Source: Bacteroidetes bacterium UBA2664
GTDB lineage: Bacteria > Bacteroidota > Rhodothermia > Balneolales > Balneolaceae
Reading direction: 5' to 3'
DNA length: 64,000 bases
Assembly: GCA_002359315.1 (NCBI GenBank)
Contig: DEMS01000027.1
Span: forward strand, 1 to 64,000
Below are positions 55,357 to 64,000 of the stretch, piece after piece. The stretch's first letter is position 1; each line of letters opens with the position of its first letter. The notes beneath the pieces are model-generated. The model was not told the origin of the DNA and made no database searches. It saw only the letters and a program-made list of their open reading frames with translations. The position numbers and the translations under genes were made by a program.

Positions 55357-56248
55357 TGTTCGTATTATAGAGCCATATCCTCTCACCCGCACACTGCTGG
55401 TAAAGCCGAAAGACAGGGGGAAAAGGTTAATCGATTTTTTACATGAACGGTTTTCATATGTCGGAGTGGACGAATGGATTGGCCGTATAAACCGGAAGTG
55501 GCTCTGGCTATCCAATGGAGAAGCGACTCCGGAATCTGTGCTGCAGAGTAATCAGCTGATCTATCATCACACTCCGATGGTTAAAGAGCCGTCTGTTCCG
55601 GATGATGTAAGGATTATTCAGGAGAGTGAAGAGTGGTTGATTGTCTATAAACCGTCACCCATGCCGATGCATCAAGGAGGAAGGTATTACAAGAACACTC
55701 TCTCCTATATTTTGAGTGAGATGGGGTATTCAGATACAAACATTGTCCATCGGTTAGACTCTGTGACCTCCGGATTGGTACTGCTGGCCAAGAACAGGGA
55801 AATGGCCAATCGGTTGCAAATGGCATTTTCAGCAAATGAAGTGCACAAATGGTATTACGCCATTGTGAAAGGAGTTCCGGAATCGGATTCTATGACTATT
55901 GATATCCCCATCCGAAGAAAAAGAGGGTTTATATTTGAATGCGGGCATCATCTGGAAAATTCAAAACCGGCTAAAACCAATTTCGAACTATGTCAATCGG
56001 ATGGTAACATCAGTTTAGTTAAATGTACACCGATTACCGGCCGCACTCATCAAATAAGATTACATCTTAAAGAGGCAGGGATACCGATTCTGGATGACCC
56101 AATCTATGGGCCGGAGGGGGATGAAACCGGCAATCAGTTACAAGTACGTCCAATTTTATTACAAAGTTCGGGGATTTCTTTGGAGGGACTTTCGATTCAT
56201 GCAGAGATTGGTCCTCCCGAGAACTGGCTAAATATATTTGAGAACTAA
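55319..56248 (+). CDS. RluA-family RNA pseudouridine synthase
   Basis: About 309 residues. An N-terminal S4-like part (about 30-85) is followed by the catalytic domain with HRLDSVTSGLVLLAKN; Asp147 is the expected catalytic residue. GRTHQIRLHLKEAGIPILDDPIYG is the second family signature. It converts uridine to pseudouridine in rRNA or tRNA, but the target cannot be told from sequence. A longer in-frame start at 55232 would overlap trhO by 125 bp; the ATG at 55319 is preferred. The small overlap suggests translational coupling. Confidence 0.9.
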   Translation: MKISKSVNFKSSSVRIIEPYPLTRTLLVKPKDRGKRLIDFLHERFSYVGVDEWIGRINRKWLWLSNGEATPESVLQSNQLIYHHTPMVKEPSVPDDVRIIQESEEWLIVYKPSPMPMHQGGRYYKNTLSYILSEMGYSDTNIVHRLDSVTSGLVLLAKNREMANRLQMAFSANEVHKWYYAIVKGVPESDSMTIDIPIRRKRGFIFECGHHLENSKPAKTNFELCQSDGNISLVKCTPITGRTHQIRLHLKEAGIPILDDPIYGPEGDETGNQLQVRPILLQSSGISLEGLSIHAEIGPPENWLNIFEN

Positions 56249-56398
56249 ATCGCATCCCCAACAAATCCATAGGAAGACGCGCCACCAACGAGCTTCATTC
56301 CCCGGCATACGATCGGCTCAATGTGGCAAGAAAACCTAAGCAGATATTCCAATCCGCCTGAATTGTATTTACAATAAAAGGCACCTGCTCTATAGAAA

Positions 56399-56431
56399 TA
56401 AAAAAACCTCAACCCGGAATCCGGATTGAGG
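56399..56431 (-). terminator. Rho-independent terminator of mdh
   Basis: CCTCAACCCGG (56407-56417) and CCGGATTGAGG (56421-56431) form an 11-bp stem with one mismatch and loop AAT. On the minus strand it is followed by a T-run (complement of the A-run 56400-56406). It lies about 45 bp beyond the mdh stop codon. Confidence 0.85.
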
Positions 56432-56474
56432 CTATATGCAAGTAGTGAAGAGCCTTGTCTTCGTTTTTTGCGGT

Positions 56475-57431
56475 TTATTTATCCATCAGCTTTTTGAAGT
56501 CGTCCAATGTTGAACGGACTGCTTCTTCTGATGCTCTTAGAAGTTTCTTCTCTTCATCGTCCAGATCAATTTCAATGATCTCTTTGATGCCGCCTTTACC
56601 AAGCTTAACAGGCACACCGATAAATAGATCTTTGATTCCAAACTCACCATCGCAGTATGCTGCACATGGGAATATACGATTTTGATCGAGTAATATTGCC
56701 TCAACCATCTGCGCTGCTGCTGCACCGGGGGCATACCATGCAGAAGTTCCCATCAGCCCGACCAGCTCGCCTCCTCCCGATTTGGTGCGTTCTACAATGT
56801 CATTGAGTTTAGACTCAGAGATGAATTGCGTGACCGGAATACCCGATACAGTTGTATATCTTGGCAATGGTACCATTGTGTCTCCATGTCCGCCCATCAA
56901 CATTGCTTGAATATCTTTTGGTGAAACATCCAATTCATGGGCCAGAAAAGCCCGATATCTGGCAGTATCTAAAATACCGGCCATTCCCATGACTCTTTTA
57001 GGATCCAGGTTACTGGCGGCATAAGCTACATAGGTCATCACATCTAACGGGTTCGATACCACAATGATGATTGTATTCGGAGAGTGTTTCACAAGTTGCT
57101 CCGTAACACTCTTTACAATGTTACCATTGATAGACAATAGGTCGTCACGACTCATTCCCGGTTTTCTGGGAACTCCTGCTGTAATTACACAGACATCAGA
57201 CCCCTTCGTATCTTCATAGTTTACTGTCCCGTTCAGGTAGGTATTAAAACTGGTTACGGGTGCTGTCTGCCACTGGTCGAGGGCACGCCCTTTGGATGGA
57301 TAAAAAGTTTTATCTCCCTCTTTTCTTTCCAGGTCCACCATTACAATTTCTTTGACAAAATCTCTTTCTGCCAAGCTGTATGCTACCGTTGAACCGACAT
57401 TCCCACCGGCTCCTACGACTGTTACTTTCAT
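56475..57431 (-). CDS. mdh: Malate dehydrogenase
   Basis: A 318-residue LDH-like malate dehydrogenase that interconverts malate and oxaloacetate with NAD. It has the Rossmann motif GAGGNVG (residues 7-13), Asp33 for NAD binding, VITAGVPRKPGMSRDDLL (with Arg at the position favouring malate over lactate, plus a second Arg) and catalytic His182 in MGGHGDTMV. It is followed on the minus strand by a strong terminator. The gene is about 105 bp downstream of nadK. Confidence 0.95.
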   Translation of the reverse strand: MKVTVVGAGGNVGSTVAYSLAERDFVKEIVMVDLERKEGDKTFYPSKGRALDQWQTAPVTSFNTYLNGTVNYEDTKGSDVCVITAGVPRKPGMSRDDLLSINGNIVKSVTEQLVKHSPNTIIIVVSNPLDVMTYVAYAASNLDPKRVMGMAGILDTARYRAFLAHELDVSPKDIQAMLMGGHGDTMVPLPRYTTVSGIPVTQFISESKLNDIVERTKSGGGELVGLMGTSAWYAPGAAAAQMVEAILLDQNRIFPCAAYCDGEFGIKDLFIGVPVKLGKGGIKEIIEIDLDDEEKKLLRASEEAVRSTLDDFKKLMDK

Positions 57432-57535
57432 GATATTTTTGTTTTTACGTTTTTAGTTCTTGTTCTTTACTTTTCGGAATCACAAATTTGGTTCGGTTGA
57501 ACTCAAAAATGATATCTATTAATTCCGATCCTGAT

Positions 57536-58423
57536 TTAATTTTTTCGCTTATCCATTCCCCACATTAATTTATTACGAAGCGTCTCAAAATAGTTCTGAT
57601 CCGGTAGTTGAATCAGGTGAAAGGAAAATTCGCTCCTGCTTATTTCCACATCCATTTTACTATTGTGTGGAAGTATCGTCCCATCATATGAAAATAGGAT
57701 ATTTTCAGGTGTTTCGCTTGTTTTTACCGTTAATTTCTTATCAGAGGGTAATACCAGAGGACGTGTAGTAAGAGTATGAGGATTGATGGGAGTTAAGACC
57801 ATCACCGGTGTCCCCGGCAGGATAATGGGACCGCCCGCAGATAGATTATATGCGGTAGATCCGGAGGGTGATGAGACCAAAAGTCCATCCGCCCAATAAT
57901 CATTGATCAGTTTACCATCATACTCAACACTAAGAGTGATCATTGATGAGGTATCTTTTTTTGTAAACAGGAACTCATTCAAGGCATAGTACTGTTTCCC
58001 TCCGGATACAGTTGCCTGCAGAAAATCTCTTCTGTCAATCGTAAAATTATTATTGATGATGTGATCAAAAGCCTCGTCTATTTGAGAGGGCTGTATATTA
58101 GCCATGAACCCCAGCCGGCCTGTATTTATACCTAACACCGGTTTTGAGCTGTATTTTACCATTTGGGCTGTATGGAGTATTGTACCATCTCCTCCCAAAG
58201 CAATAACAATTTGTGAATTTTGAATCGCTTCTGTTTCGGAAGCGACAATTTTCAGGCTTTCAGATTCGGATAGTGCGGGAAAAAAAGTAAACAGTTCTTC
58301 AGTTATAAACAGAGGGATATCATTCGTCTTGCACCACTCTACTACCCTTAACAGGGGTTTCTGAATAGAGTATTTTTCTGGATTTGCAACAATGCAAAAA
58401 CTCATGTTGGATGGATTACTCAT
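57536..58423 (-). CDS. nadK: NAD kinase
   Basis: A 295-residue NAD kinase that makes NADP. The signature GGDGT lies at residues 77-81, followed by PVLGINTGRLGFM, and DGLLVSSPSGSTAYNLSAGGPI is the second conserved block. Length is normal. It overlaps the upstream solute-binding lipoprotein gene by 8 bp and so is likely translated from the same transcript. Confidence 0.95.
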   Translation of the reverse strand: MSNPSNMSFCIVANPEKYSIQKPLLRVVEWCKTNDIPLFITEELFTFFPALSESESLKIVASETEAIQNSQIVIALGGDGTILHTAQMVKYSSKPVLGINTGRLGFMANIQPSQIDEAFDHIINNNFTIDRRDFLQATVSGGKQYYALNEFLFTKKDTSSMITLSVEYDGKLINDYWADGLLVSSPSGSTAYNLSAGGPIILPGTPVMVLTPINPHTLTTRPLVLPSDKKLTVKTSETPENILFSYDGTILPHNSKMDVEISRSEFSFHLIQLPDQNYFETLRNKLMWGMDKRKN

Positions 58424-59876
58424 CGATCACAGTAATATTATTTATTTGCAAATCCCAGGGAGTTGTTGAGTTCTGAATTCCATCTACATTCCGGTGAAAT
58501 AAACTGATTATTTCGGAATCTAATTTTAGCCAATAATCGGCCGGTAATATGATCGAATTCTCATGGTACGAATCACTGCTGAGACTGTATATAGATGTTC
58601 TCCGGGTTGGAATTCGAATATCAAAAAATACAAGGGATGATGATGGCTGAAAGACCAAACCATTCATTTCAGACAGGAGCGCCCTGGCTTGCAAATTTTC
58701 AGTATAGGCAACAAAATACTGTTCTTGCGGCTCAGCATTCTCTGATATTGGAAATTCTTGATTTTGTAGGGTAATTGTGCCCGGAATCATAAAATCTTCT
58801 TCGGTTAGAAGGGCTAATCTACTGATTAACCACTTTTTTGGGGTGATCGATGGTTCATGCAGGTAAAATGCGGTAACACGATCCGCCGGATGCCGAATAA
58901 TTTCATAGTTTTCATCATAAGAGGGCAAGATGTTGTACTCATTGTCCAGCACCTGACCCATTATTTCAGGGCCTATTTCAGGGATCCAGTCTATATTTCC
59001 ATTTGTGAATTCTTGAAAAAGATCAGATTCGGATGAAAAAGGAGTGACATCGATTCGGTTTATGGCAGGCGGATCTGCACGGTTTACTCTGTTTTCACTA
59101 TTATCCCGAATCAGCACAATCCGTCCGTCGTCCTCAATTCGATCCAGTTTATAAGCTCCGGTCCCAACGGCTCTATTGCGTAATCCATCCCGGGATTGAG
59201 CAAACGCTTCTGATGGATAGATGCTTAGGAATGGGGAGGCTAATTTTTTTAGAAAATCAGGATCTCTCTCATTGAGCACAAACAGGATTCGATTACTATC
59301 GATAACCCGAATTCCAATCACTTCTTCAAGAACTCTTGCCTCCTGATCGAATACTTCTCTCTGTTCCAGGTAATAGTTTTCAAATCCGGTTATTCCCATC
59401 AACAATTCGGCAGCATGAGGGGGAAGCCCGGAACGTGCACTTCTTTCAAACGCCCACTTGATATCCTGTGCATGAATTCTTCTGCCTAATCCGGCAGTAA
59501 ATATTTGTGACTCCTGGAAAAAAACATTGCGATCAATTGTAAATAAATACTCCAATCCATTCTCAGAAATCTCAACTGAAGTGGCGATGGATGGAACCGC
59601 ATCCCCCTCATCATTCAATGAATAGAGTGTTTCATAGATCAATGAAATCACTCTTTGTGAACTGAGGTTTTCCGCATAAAGCGGATCGAAACTTGTAATC
59701 GGATCTAAAACACCAATATTGAGTTGAAAAAACTCTTCAGAATCCGCTACAGTGTCCTGCACAGCAACGGCACGAGGGGCGTCTTGAATGACAGTGATCG
59801 TATCCTCGGTGGTACTACAGGCGCTTAAAACTAAAATTGTGATGATTAAAAAGAAGTTGGCAGTGTATTTTCTCAT
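58416..59876 (-). CDS. Family 5 extracellular solute-binding lipoprotein
   Basis: A 486-residue protein resembling SBP_bac_5 (oligopeptide/nickel-type) binding proteins. The signal peptide ends with lipobox LSAC (Cys20). FDPLYAENLSSQRVISLIYETLY and AQDIKWAFERS are typical of the fold. No permease or ATPase genes lie nearby, so it is an orphan. It may act with a distant transporter, or bind a ligand in another role. The C-terminal part diverges from classic family members. It lies between ddl (6 bp away) and nadK (8-bp overlap). Confidence 0.8.
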   Translation of the reverse strand: MRKYTANFFLIITILVLSACSTTEDTITVIQDAPRAVAVQDTVADSEEFFQLNIGVLDPITSFDPLYAENLSSQRVISLIYETLYSLNDEGDAVPSIATSVEISENGLEYLFTIDRNVFFQESQIFTAGLGRRIHAQDIKWAFERSARSGLPPHAAELLMGITGFENYYLEQREVFDQEARVLEEVIGIRVIDSNRILFVLNERDPDFLKKLASPFLSIYPSEAFAQSRDGLRNRAVGTGAYKLDRIEDDGRIVLIRDNSENRVNRADPPAINRIDVTPFSSESDLFQEFTNGNIDWIPEIGPEIMGQVLDNEYNILPSYDENYEIIRHPADRVTAFYLHEPSITPKKWLISRLALLTEEDFMIPGTITLQNQEFPISENAEPQEQYFVAYTENLQARALLSEMNGLVFQPSSSLVFFDIRIPTRRTSIYSLSSDSYHENSIILPADYWLKLDSEIISLFHRNVDGIQNSTTPWDLQINNITVIDE

Positions 59877-59882
59877 GATTGT

Positions 59883-61067
59883 TTATTTTGTTCCTTTGAG
59901 TCCTTTAATCCCCATAACAGCTTTTTTATTCAATAAGTTTGTCTCGTAACTCTGAATTTGTCTTCCCTTATTACGGTACTCTGATTGTGCTAATTCAATC
60001 ATCTCTTTTAAAAGATCGGTAAACGAGAGGCCGGACTCTTTCCAAAGGTAGAACGAAAAGGATCCGGGAATGGTGTTTATTTCATTAAAATAGAATTGGA
60101 GGCTATCTGAATCAACCAGAAAATCGAGTCTTGCAACTCCACTGCAAGAGAGCAAACTGAAGATTTTTTGAGAACTATTCTGAATATCCTTAGATAGTGA
60201 TTCAGATATATTTGCCGGAATAATACGATCCGCTGAAGCCATACCCTTGGCCGCCTGTTCTGACATATATTTATCATCAAATGAGAGGATCTCCTCTTTA
60301 CCTACAGGCCTTTCGCAGACACTGGCCCTGTTCTGATGGGACGACCCCAGTACGGAGCAATTAATCTCCATAAGCGGTTTCACTACTTTTTCCACCAAAA
60401 TATGGTGATCATATTTAAATGCAGTTTCGACTGCACTGATTAAAGATTCCCTGTTTTTTACAATTTGAACGCCTATGCTGCTGCCTAAATGTACCGGTTT
60501 AATGATGGCGGGATAGCGGAGCCCTTCTATTTTATCAATGATTATGGACTTCTTTTCAACCCACTCAGATTCAAAAAAATCAACCCCGTCAACGACCGGT
60601 ATTCCGTGATCCCGACAGATTGATTTTGCTGCTACTTTATCCATTCCAATGGATGAACCCATCACTCCGCTTCCCGTGTAGGGAAGATTATACATCTCAC
60701 AAATCCCTTGAAAAGAGCCATTTTCACCTTTTGAACCATGAAAGGCAACAAGTACCGTATCGATTACCGTCTCATTACGGCCCGAAAACCAACTCTTTCT
60801 GCTTTCAGATAAGACAGTTGCACCAAACTCATTCTGAGTAAAAGAGCATGGATTAGAATTGGCCTCTGCTTTTTTGAGATCTGTAAAATTTTCTAATTCA
60901 AGGAGGTAATCACCGGTAAGCCATCTGCCCGATTTGGTTATATAGAGAGGTTTCACTTGATATAAATCCTCATTTTTAAGCGCAGCAATTGCTTGATGAG
61001 CAGTAATAACCGAAACTTCATGCTCCGGGGAGGCGCCTCCAAATGCAACTAAGATATTTTTATTCAC
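59883..61067 (-). CDS. ddl: D-alanine--D-alanine ligase
   Basis: A 394-residue ATP-grasp ligase that makes D-Ala-D-Ala for peptidoglycan. It begins NKNILVAFGGASPEHEVSVITA, has FHGSKGENGSFQGICEMYNLPYTGSGVMGS and PVHLGSSIGV in the ATP-binding part, and NEINTIPGS near the active site. The start codon appears to be GTG. It is slightly longer than the usual 300-370 residues because of inserts and an extended C-terminus. Confidence 0.93.
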   Translation of the reverse strand: MNKNILVAFGGASPEHEVSVITAHQAIAALKNEDLYQVKPLYITKSGRWLTGDYLLELENFTDLKKAEANSNPCSFTQNEFGATVLSESRKSWFSGRNETVIDTVLVAFHGSKGENGSFQGICEMYNLPYTGSGVMGSSIGMDKVAAKSICRDHGIPVVDGVDFFESEWVEKKSIIIDKIEGLRYPAIIKPVHLGSSIGVQIVKNRESLISAVETAFKYDHHILVEKVVKPLMEINCSVLGSSHQNRASVCERPVGKEEILSFDDKYMSEQAAKGMASADRIIPANISESLSKDIQNSSQKIFSLLSCSGVARLDFLVDSDSLQFYFNEINTIPGSFSFYLWKESGLSFTDLLKEMIELAQSEYRNKGRQIQSYETNLLNKKAVMGIKGLKGTK

Positions 61068-61163
61068 TATAAATCGTTGTTTTCAGTGGTCATTTTAGTA
61101 GAAAGGTAGCTTTTATTTGGTATGAAATCAGTATCTCTGTTTAATTTGATAAAATTTAAAGGA

Positions 61164-62303
61164 TCATTTTTTACTCAAAATGTCAACAGTGAGAAGATCT
61201 GAAATTTTTAAACCGGAATCTGTGAGTTTTAAGATCCCATTCTCAAAAGTGAGCAGCTTTTCATTTTTCTGCTTTTCAATCCACCCTTTCTGATCATTTG
61301 AAAGTTGATAATTATACTCATTTTCTAATTCAGGAAAGGAGACGCCCCATTTGGTTCGAAGTCCCAGCATGATGCGCTCCTCTGCCAAAACGGAAGCATC
61401 CAGCTCCTCTTCTTCAATCCTGTATGCCTTTGGTTTTTCTGATAGATAGTACTTTAGGTCGGGTTGATTGTTCCACCGTCGGGCTTGCTTTTTATCTTTC
61501 CAAAATGAATGTGCGGAGGGCCCGAAACCCAGATAATTGTGATGATTCCAATAGTTGCTGTTGTGAAGGGCTTCTTTACCCGGTTTTGCATAATTACTTA
61601 CTTCATACCGATGTAATCCCGCTTCTGAAAAAAGGGATGTAACCAGGTCGATATGATCCGAGACATGATCATCATCAGGGGGTTGTATTCGTCCTAATTT
61701 CACCTGCTTTCCAAGCCGGGTCTCCGGTTCAATGGTGAGTGAGTAGGCGCTGATATGAGGCGGGTCGAATGAAAGCAGAGTCTCAATATCGTCTTCAAGC
61801 ATCTTGAGAGATTGGCCGGGATTCCCATAGATCAAATCTGCTGTAAACGTTGGGAATCCAGTGTCCCTGATTGTTTGTAAAGCCAATAAAGCCTCTTCCC
61901 GACTATGTGCACGATGCATAAAGGCAAGTAGTTCGGGTTGAAAAGATTGTACACCCATACTAACCCTGTTGATTCCAATCTTTTGCAACAGTTTCAAATA
62001 AGAAGAAGTCACGTCATCCGGATTCAATTCCATCGTTACTTCATCAAGCTCCAGTTTAAAGACATGATGCAGTGCAGAGAATATCGCATTTAATTGGGTT
62101 TCATTGAGAAGTGAAGGGGTACCGCCGCCAATGTAAAGGGTGTTATATATCGGAGCTGAATAGTCGGTTTCTCTATAAAAGAGGATCTCATCAACCAAAG
62201 CATCCACGAAAGGCTGCTTTAACTGTTTTCGGGTAGAAAAGTAGAATTCACAATAACTACAGGCCTGTTTGCAGAAGGGTATGTGAATATATAAGCCGTT
62301 CAT
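61164..62303 (-). CDS. hemW: Radical SAM family heme chaperone HemW
   Basis: About 379 residues: MNGLYIHIPFCKQACSYCEF contains the radical-SAM CxxxCxxC motif (Cys11, Cys15, Cys18), followed by YIGGGTPSLL. A C-terminal HemN-type domain (DASVLAEERIMLGLRTKWGV) is present. HemW inserts heme into respiratory proteins; it was formerly annotated as a coproporphyrinogen oxidase. The ATG at 62303 is preferred to a TTG one codon upstream. Confidence 0.93.
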   Translation of the reverse strand: MNGLYIHIPFCKQACSYCEFYFSTRKQLKQPFVDALVDEILFYRETDYSAPIYNTLYIGGGTPSLLNETQLNAIFSALHHVFKLELDEVTMELNPDDVTSSYLKLLQKIGINRVSMGVQSFQPELLAFMHRAHSREEALLALQTIRDTGFPTFTADLIYGNPGQSLKMLEDDIETLLSFDPPHISAYSLTIEPETRLGKQVKLGRIQPPDDDHVSDHIDLVTSLFSEAGLHRYEVSNYAKPGKEALHNSNYWNHHNYLGFGPSAHSFWKDKKQARRWNNQPDLKYYLSEKPKAYRIEEEELDASVLAEERIMLGLRTKWGVSFPELENEYNYQLSNDQKGWIEKQKNEKLLTFENGILKLTDSGLKISDLLTVDILSKK

Positions 62304-62488
62304 CAAGTGTGAGTCGTGAAAAATGAGAATTGCTTCATAGAAAATAGAACTACCGGGCTGATCAAATCATGAGTGGCCCGTCGGGTCTTAAAAATTAAAT
62401 AAATGTATTTAGCCCTGTGATTCGTGGGACCTGAACATAAATATACAGTTACGCTTGATAACTGTAAGGCAATTCTATCTATAAGCAG

Positions 62489-63034
62489 TTAATCTGCGTC
62501 ATAGAATGGGTTTTTGTCGTACCGGTCAACTTGTCGATATGTACGTTGATAAGCAACATAGTTGGAAGCATATTTTCCAATTGATTGGATCTCATCGGCA
62601 CTCAATTTCCGAACTTGTTTTACCGGTGAACCCATGTAAAGATAGCCGGATTCTAATTTTTTCCCGGGTGGAACCAGACTCCCGGCAGCGATGATCACAT
62701 CCGATTCAATAATAGCTTTATCTAAGACGGTCGCGTGTATACCTACAAGAACCCGATCCCGGATCGTGCAGCCGTGAACCATCGCATTATGGCCGATCGT
62801 AACGTCATTCCCGATTATCGTAGGGCCATCTTGATTCATTACGTGGATAGAACTGTTATCCTGAACATTTGTCCGGTTGCCAATCGTAATTTTATTGACA
62901 TCTCCACGAATGGTGACGTTAAACCAGACAGAACTTTCAGTTCCAATTGTAACATCTCCGATGATATCAGCGCTTGGAGCGATAAAGACTGTTTCATCGA
63001 ATTGTGGAGAACGATTCAGAAATTCGTAAATCAT
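62489..63034 (-). CDS. Gamma-class carbonic anhydrase family protein
   Basis: A 181-residue left-handed beta-helix protein with hexapeptide repeats. Three zinc-ligand histidines are visible at 64, 82 and 87 (SSIHVMNQ, IGHNAMVHGC), spaced like those of gamma-carbonic anhydrases. It is predicted cytoplasmic, with no signal peptide. Whether it really hydrates CO2 or acts on another substrate cannot be told; many relatives are inactive in assays. Confidence 0.92.
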   Translation of the reverse strand: MIYEFLNRSPQFDETVFIAPSADIIGDVTIGTESSVWFNVTIRGDVNKITIGNRTNVQDNSSIHVMNQDGPTIIGNDVTIGHNAMVHGCTIRDRVLVGIHATVLDKAIIESDVIIAAGSLVPPGKKLESGYLYMGSPVKQVRKLSADEIQSIGKYASNYVAYQRTYRQVDRYDKNPFYDAD

Positions 63035-63099
63035 GGGATTCGAAAGATAAGGATCGAAATTCCCGCAAAGGGATAGATTGCCTAGCGGGAATTGAAAAG

Positions 63100-63726
63100 T
63101 TAATCTCTGTACATATAGAGTTCTACAATCGACTTGTACTGTTCGTAAGATTGCGGAAGCTGTCGCAGTTTATGTCCATCGATAAAAATAGATGGGGTTG
63201 AATTCACCGTACGCCTTCTGCCCTCCAGGCTGTGAGACTCAATGGTCTGTGCGACCTCTTCAGAGTCAAAATCGGCCATAAACTGCTCCATATCCAGGTC
63301 GATCTGTTCAGCTAAGTCTATAAAATATTGCCGTGCATCAACCTGTGCCGGCGACCAATCTGCCTGAAATTCATAGGCTAAATCGTGCATATCATAAAAT
63401 CTGCCTTGTTGTCTGGCGGCTTCTACAGCACGGTGTGCAATTTCACTGTGGGGAAATGATCCTAACACAAAATGGCGATGAGTCAATATCACATTTTCAC
63501 CATACTCTCTGCCAATTTGCTGATTGAGCGGATCATACATTTTGCAAGCCGGACATGAATAATCACTGTAAATCAATATTTCAATGGTTCTGGCTGTCCG
63601 TTCAGTTGTTTCAGATTCAGATGAAGTACCGTTACCGTCAGTAAATACTCCGGAGAAATAAAGAGCTGCCACTGCGATGCCGACAACTACAAAAAAAGCG
63701 ATGATTTGATTTGATAACTTATTCAT
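63100..63726 (-). CDS. DsbA-like thioredoxin-domain protein
   Basis: A 208-residue thioredoxin-fold protein with a membrane anchor (about 8-26) and active site CPAC (Cys58, Cys61) in IYSDYSCPACKMYDPL. A helical insert and a cis-Pro in TPSIFIDG complete the DsbA-type fold. It probably acts in the periplasm as a thiol oxidase or isomerase. It is the first gene of the minus-strand run at the right end. Upstream lies the heptamer tandem repeat (63778-63856). Confidence 0.88.
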   Translation of the reverse strand: MNKLSNQIIAFFVVVGIAVAALYFSGVFTDGNGTSSESETTERTARTIEILIYSDYSCPACKMYDPLNQQIGREYGENVILTHRHFVLGSFPHSEIAHRAVEAARQQGRFYDMHDLAYEFQADWSPAQVDARQYFIDLAEQIDLDMEQFMADFDSEEVAQTIESHSLEGRRRTVNSTPSIFIDGHKLRQLPQSYEQYKSIVELYMYRD

Positions 63727-63777
63727 TTCTATACTAATGTGGAATTTTGATTAAGGGGAAAGATAACATCTTTTAAA

Positions 63778-63856
63778 GTGAAAAGTGAAAAGTGAAAAGT
63801 GAAAAGTGAAAAGTGAAAAGTGAAAAGTGAAAAGTGAAAAGTGAAAAGTGAAAAGT
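63778..63856. repeat. Heptanucleotide tandem repeat (GTGAAAA)
   Basis: About eleven head-to-tail copies of GTGAAAA with no visible interruption, in the region upstream of the DsbA-like gene (its start is at 63726). Such long perfect arrays are prone to slippage. Seven bases would shift frame in coding DNA, but here the array could alter promoter spacing or length. Confidence 0.9.
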
Positions 63857-63949
63857 CTCTACTACGCTAAAGCTTCGTAGAGCAGGGAGAAGCTGGAGCG
63901 GCAGCGACAGTCCCGATCCCTCGGGGTGATACGGGAGTAGACAGGGAAC
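63857..63949. other. Hairpin-rich spacer beside heptamer array
   Basis: It contains CTACG...CGTAG arms (63861 onward, around CTAAAGCTT) and a TCCCGAT...ATACGGGA arrangement at about 63911-63936. These resemble dispersed intergenic repeat elements. No gene is visible. Confidence 0.35.
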
Positions 63950-64000
63950 TTAATTCTGCCCCAGTTTACTCTTATAAGCCATGGCGTAAATTTTCATCTG
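63950..64000 (-). CDS. Possible C-terminal end of a gene cut by the window edge
   Basis: On the minus strand an open frame enters from beyond the window and ends in a TAA at 63950-63952, giving QMKIYAMAYKSKLGQN as its last residues. The family cannot be identified from 16 residues, and a chance reading frame is possible. Confidence 0.3.
   Translation of the reverse strand, partial: QMKIYAMAYKSKLGQN

Noticed and set aside
1..64000. Mobile element or phage explanation for the kinase expansion
   Set aside because: No transposase, integrase, tRNA-linked attachment site or phage structural gene was found; the rearrangements look like homologous recombination among paralogues.

Overview
The window looks like chromosomal DNA from a member of the Balneolaeota/Bacteroidota group, probably a Balneola-, Gracilimonas- or Rhodohalobacter-like organism. 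The evidence is a BatC/D/E cluster, bacillithiol glycosyltransferase BshA, a protein with a type IX secretion C-terminal domain, DUF6090, DUF885 and FISUMP-type proteins, a SusR-like hybrid two-component regulator, few Shine-Dalgarno sequences, and -10 boxes resembling the Bacteroidota TAnnTTTG type. There is no rRNA, tRNA, CRISPR array, transposase or phage gene.

Region 1 (1-6.0 kb): batC-batD-batE and yebC on the minus strand, and bshA on the plus strand. Region 2 (6.0-27 kb): two nearly duplicated modules of a small response regulator plus a beta-propeller histidine kinase (6203-10162 and 19485-23623). Between them lie an S9 peptidase, a hybrid two-component regulator with an AraC-type output domain (HTCS, 12797-16936), an NAD(P)-dependent epimerase-like protein and a lipoprotein. 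Downstream is a scrambled stretch of DUF6090 heads, an NTF2-like protein and a truncated kinase tail (23.7-26.9 kb). Region 3 (26.9-45.4 kb): a DUF885 peptidase-like lipoprotein and four consecutive soluble multi-sensor histidine kinases, three of them with 4, 5 and 7 tandem GAF domains. These are followed by a receiver protein, a receiver-PP2C phosphatase and a convergent STAS protein. Region 4 (45.7-64 kb): another propeller kinase, gamma-glutamyltransferase, a GroES-like protein, an MBL-fold protein, a small zinc ribbon, a secreted metalloprotease-like protein, trhO and an RluA-type pseudouridine synthase. A minus-strand housekeeping run closes the window (mdh, nadK, a solute-binding lipoprotein, ddl, hemW, gamma-carbonic anhydrase, DsbA-like).

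The strongest new observation is a promoter signature present five times, upstream of 6203, 17130, 18246, 25385 and 26940. Each copy has two direct half-sites (T(C/T)CAA and T(A/C)CAAG) exactly 21 bp apart, and a TA-starting -10-like box at exactly the same distance downstream. A 21-bp direct-repeat period is what AraC-family dimers use at araI1-I2, so the embedded HTCS is the obvious candidate regulator. The inferred regulon joins a receiver/kinase pair, a reductase-like protein, a lipoprotein, a DUF418 membrane protein and a peptidase that may lead an operon of about 18 kb.

The second main theme is kinase amplification. Six kinases share an almost identical catalytic core, their GAF arrays appear to have grown in units of about 516 bp, and in-frame TCAGC-type microsatellites sit at two fixed sites in the cores. 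A receiver-PP2C and a STAS protein suggest that this many-input sensor array ends in a partner-switching output.
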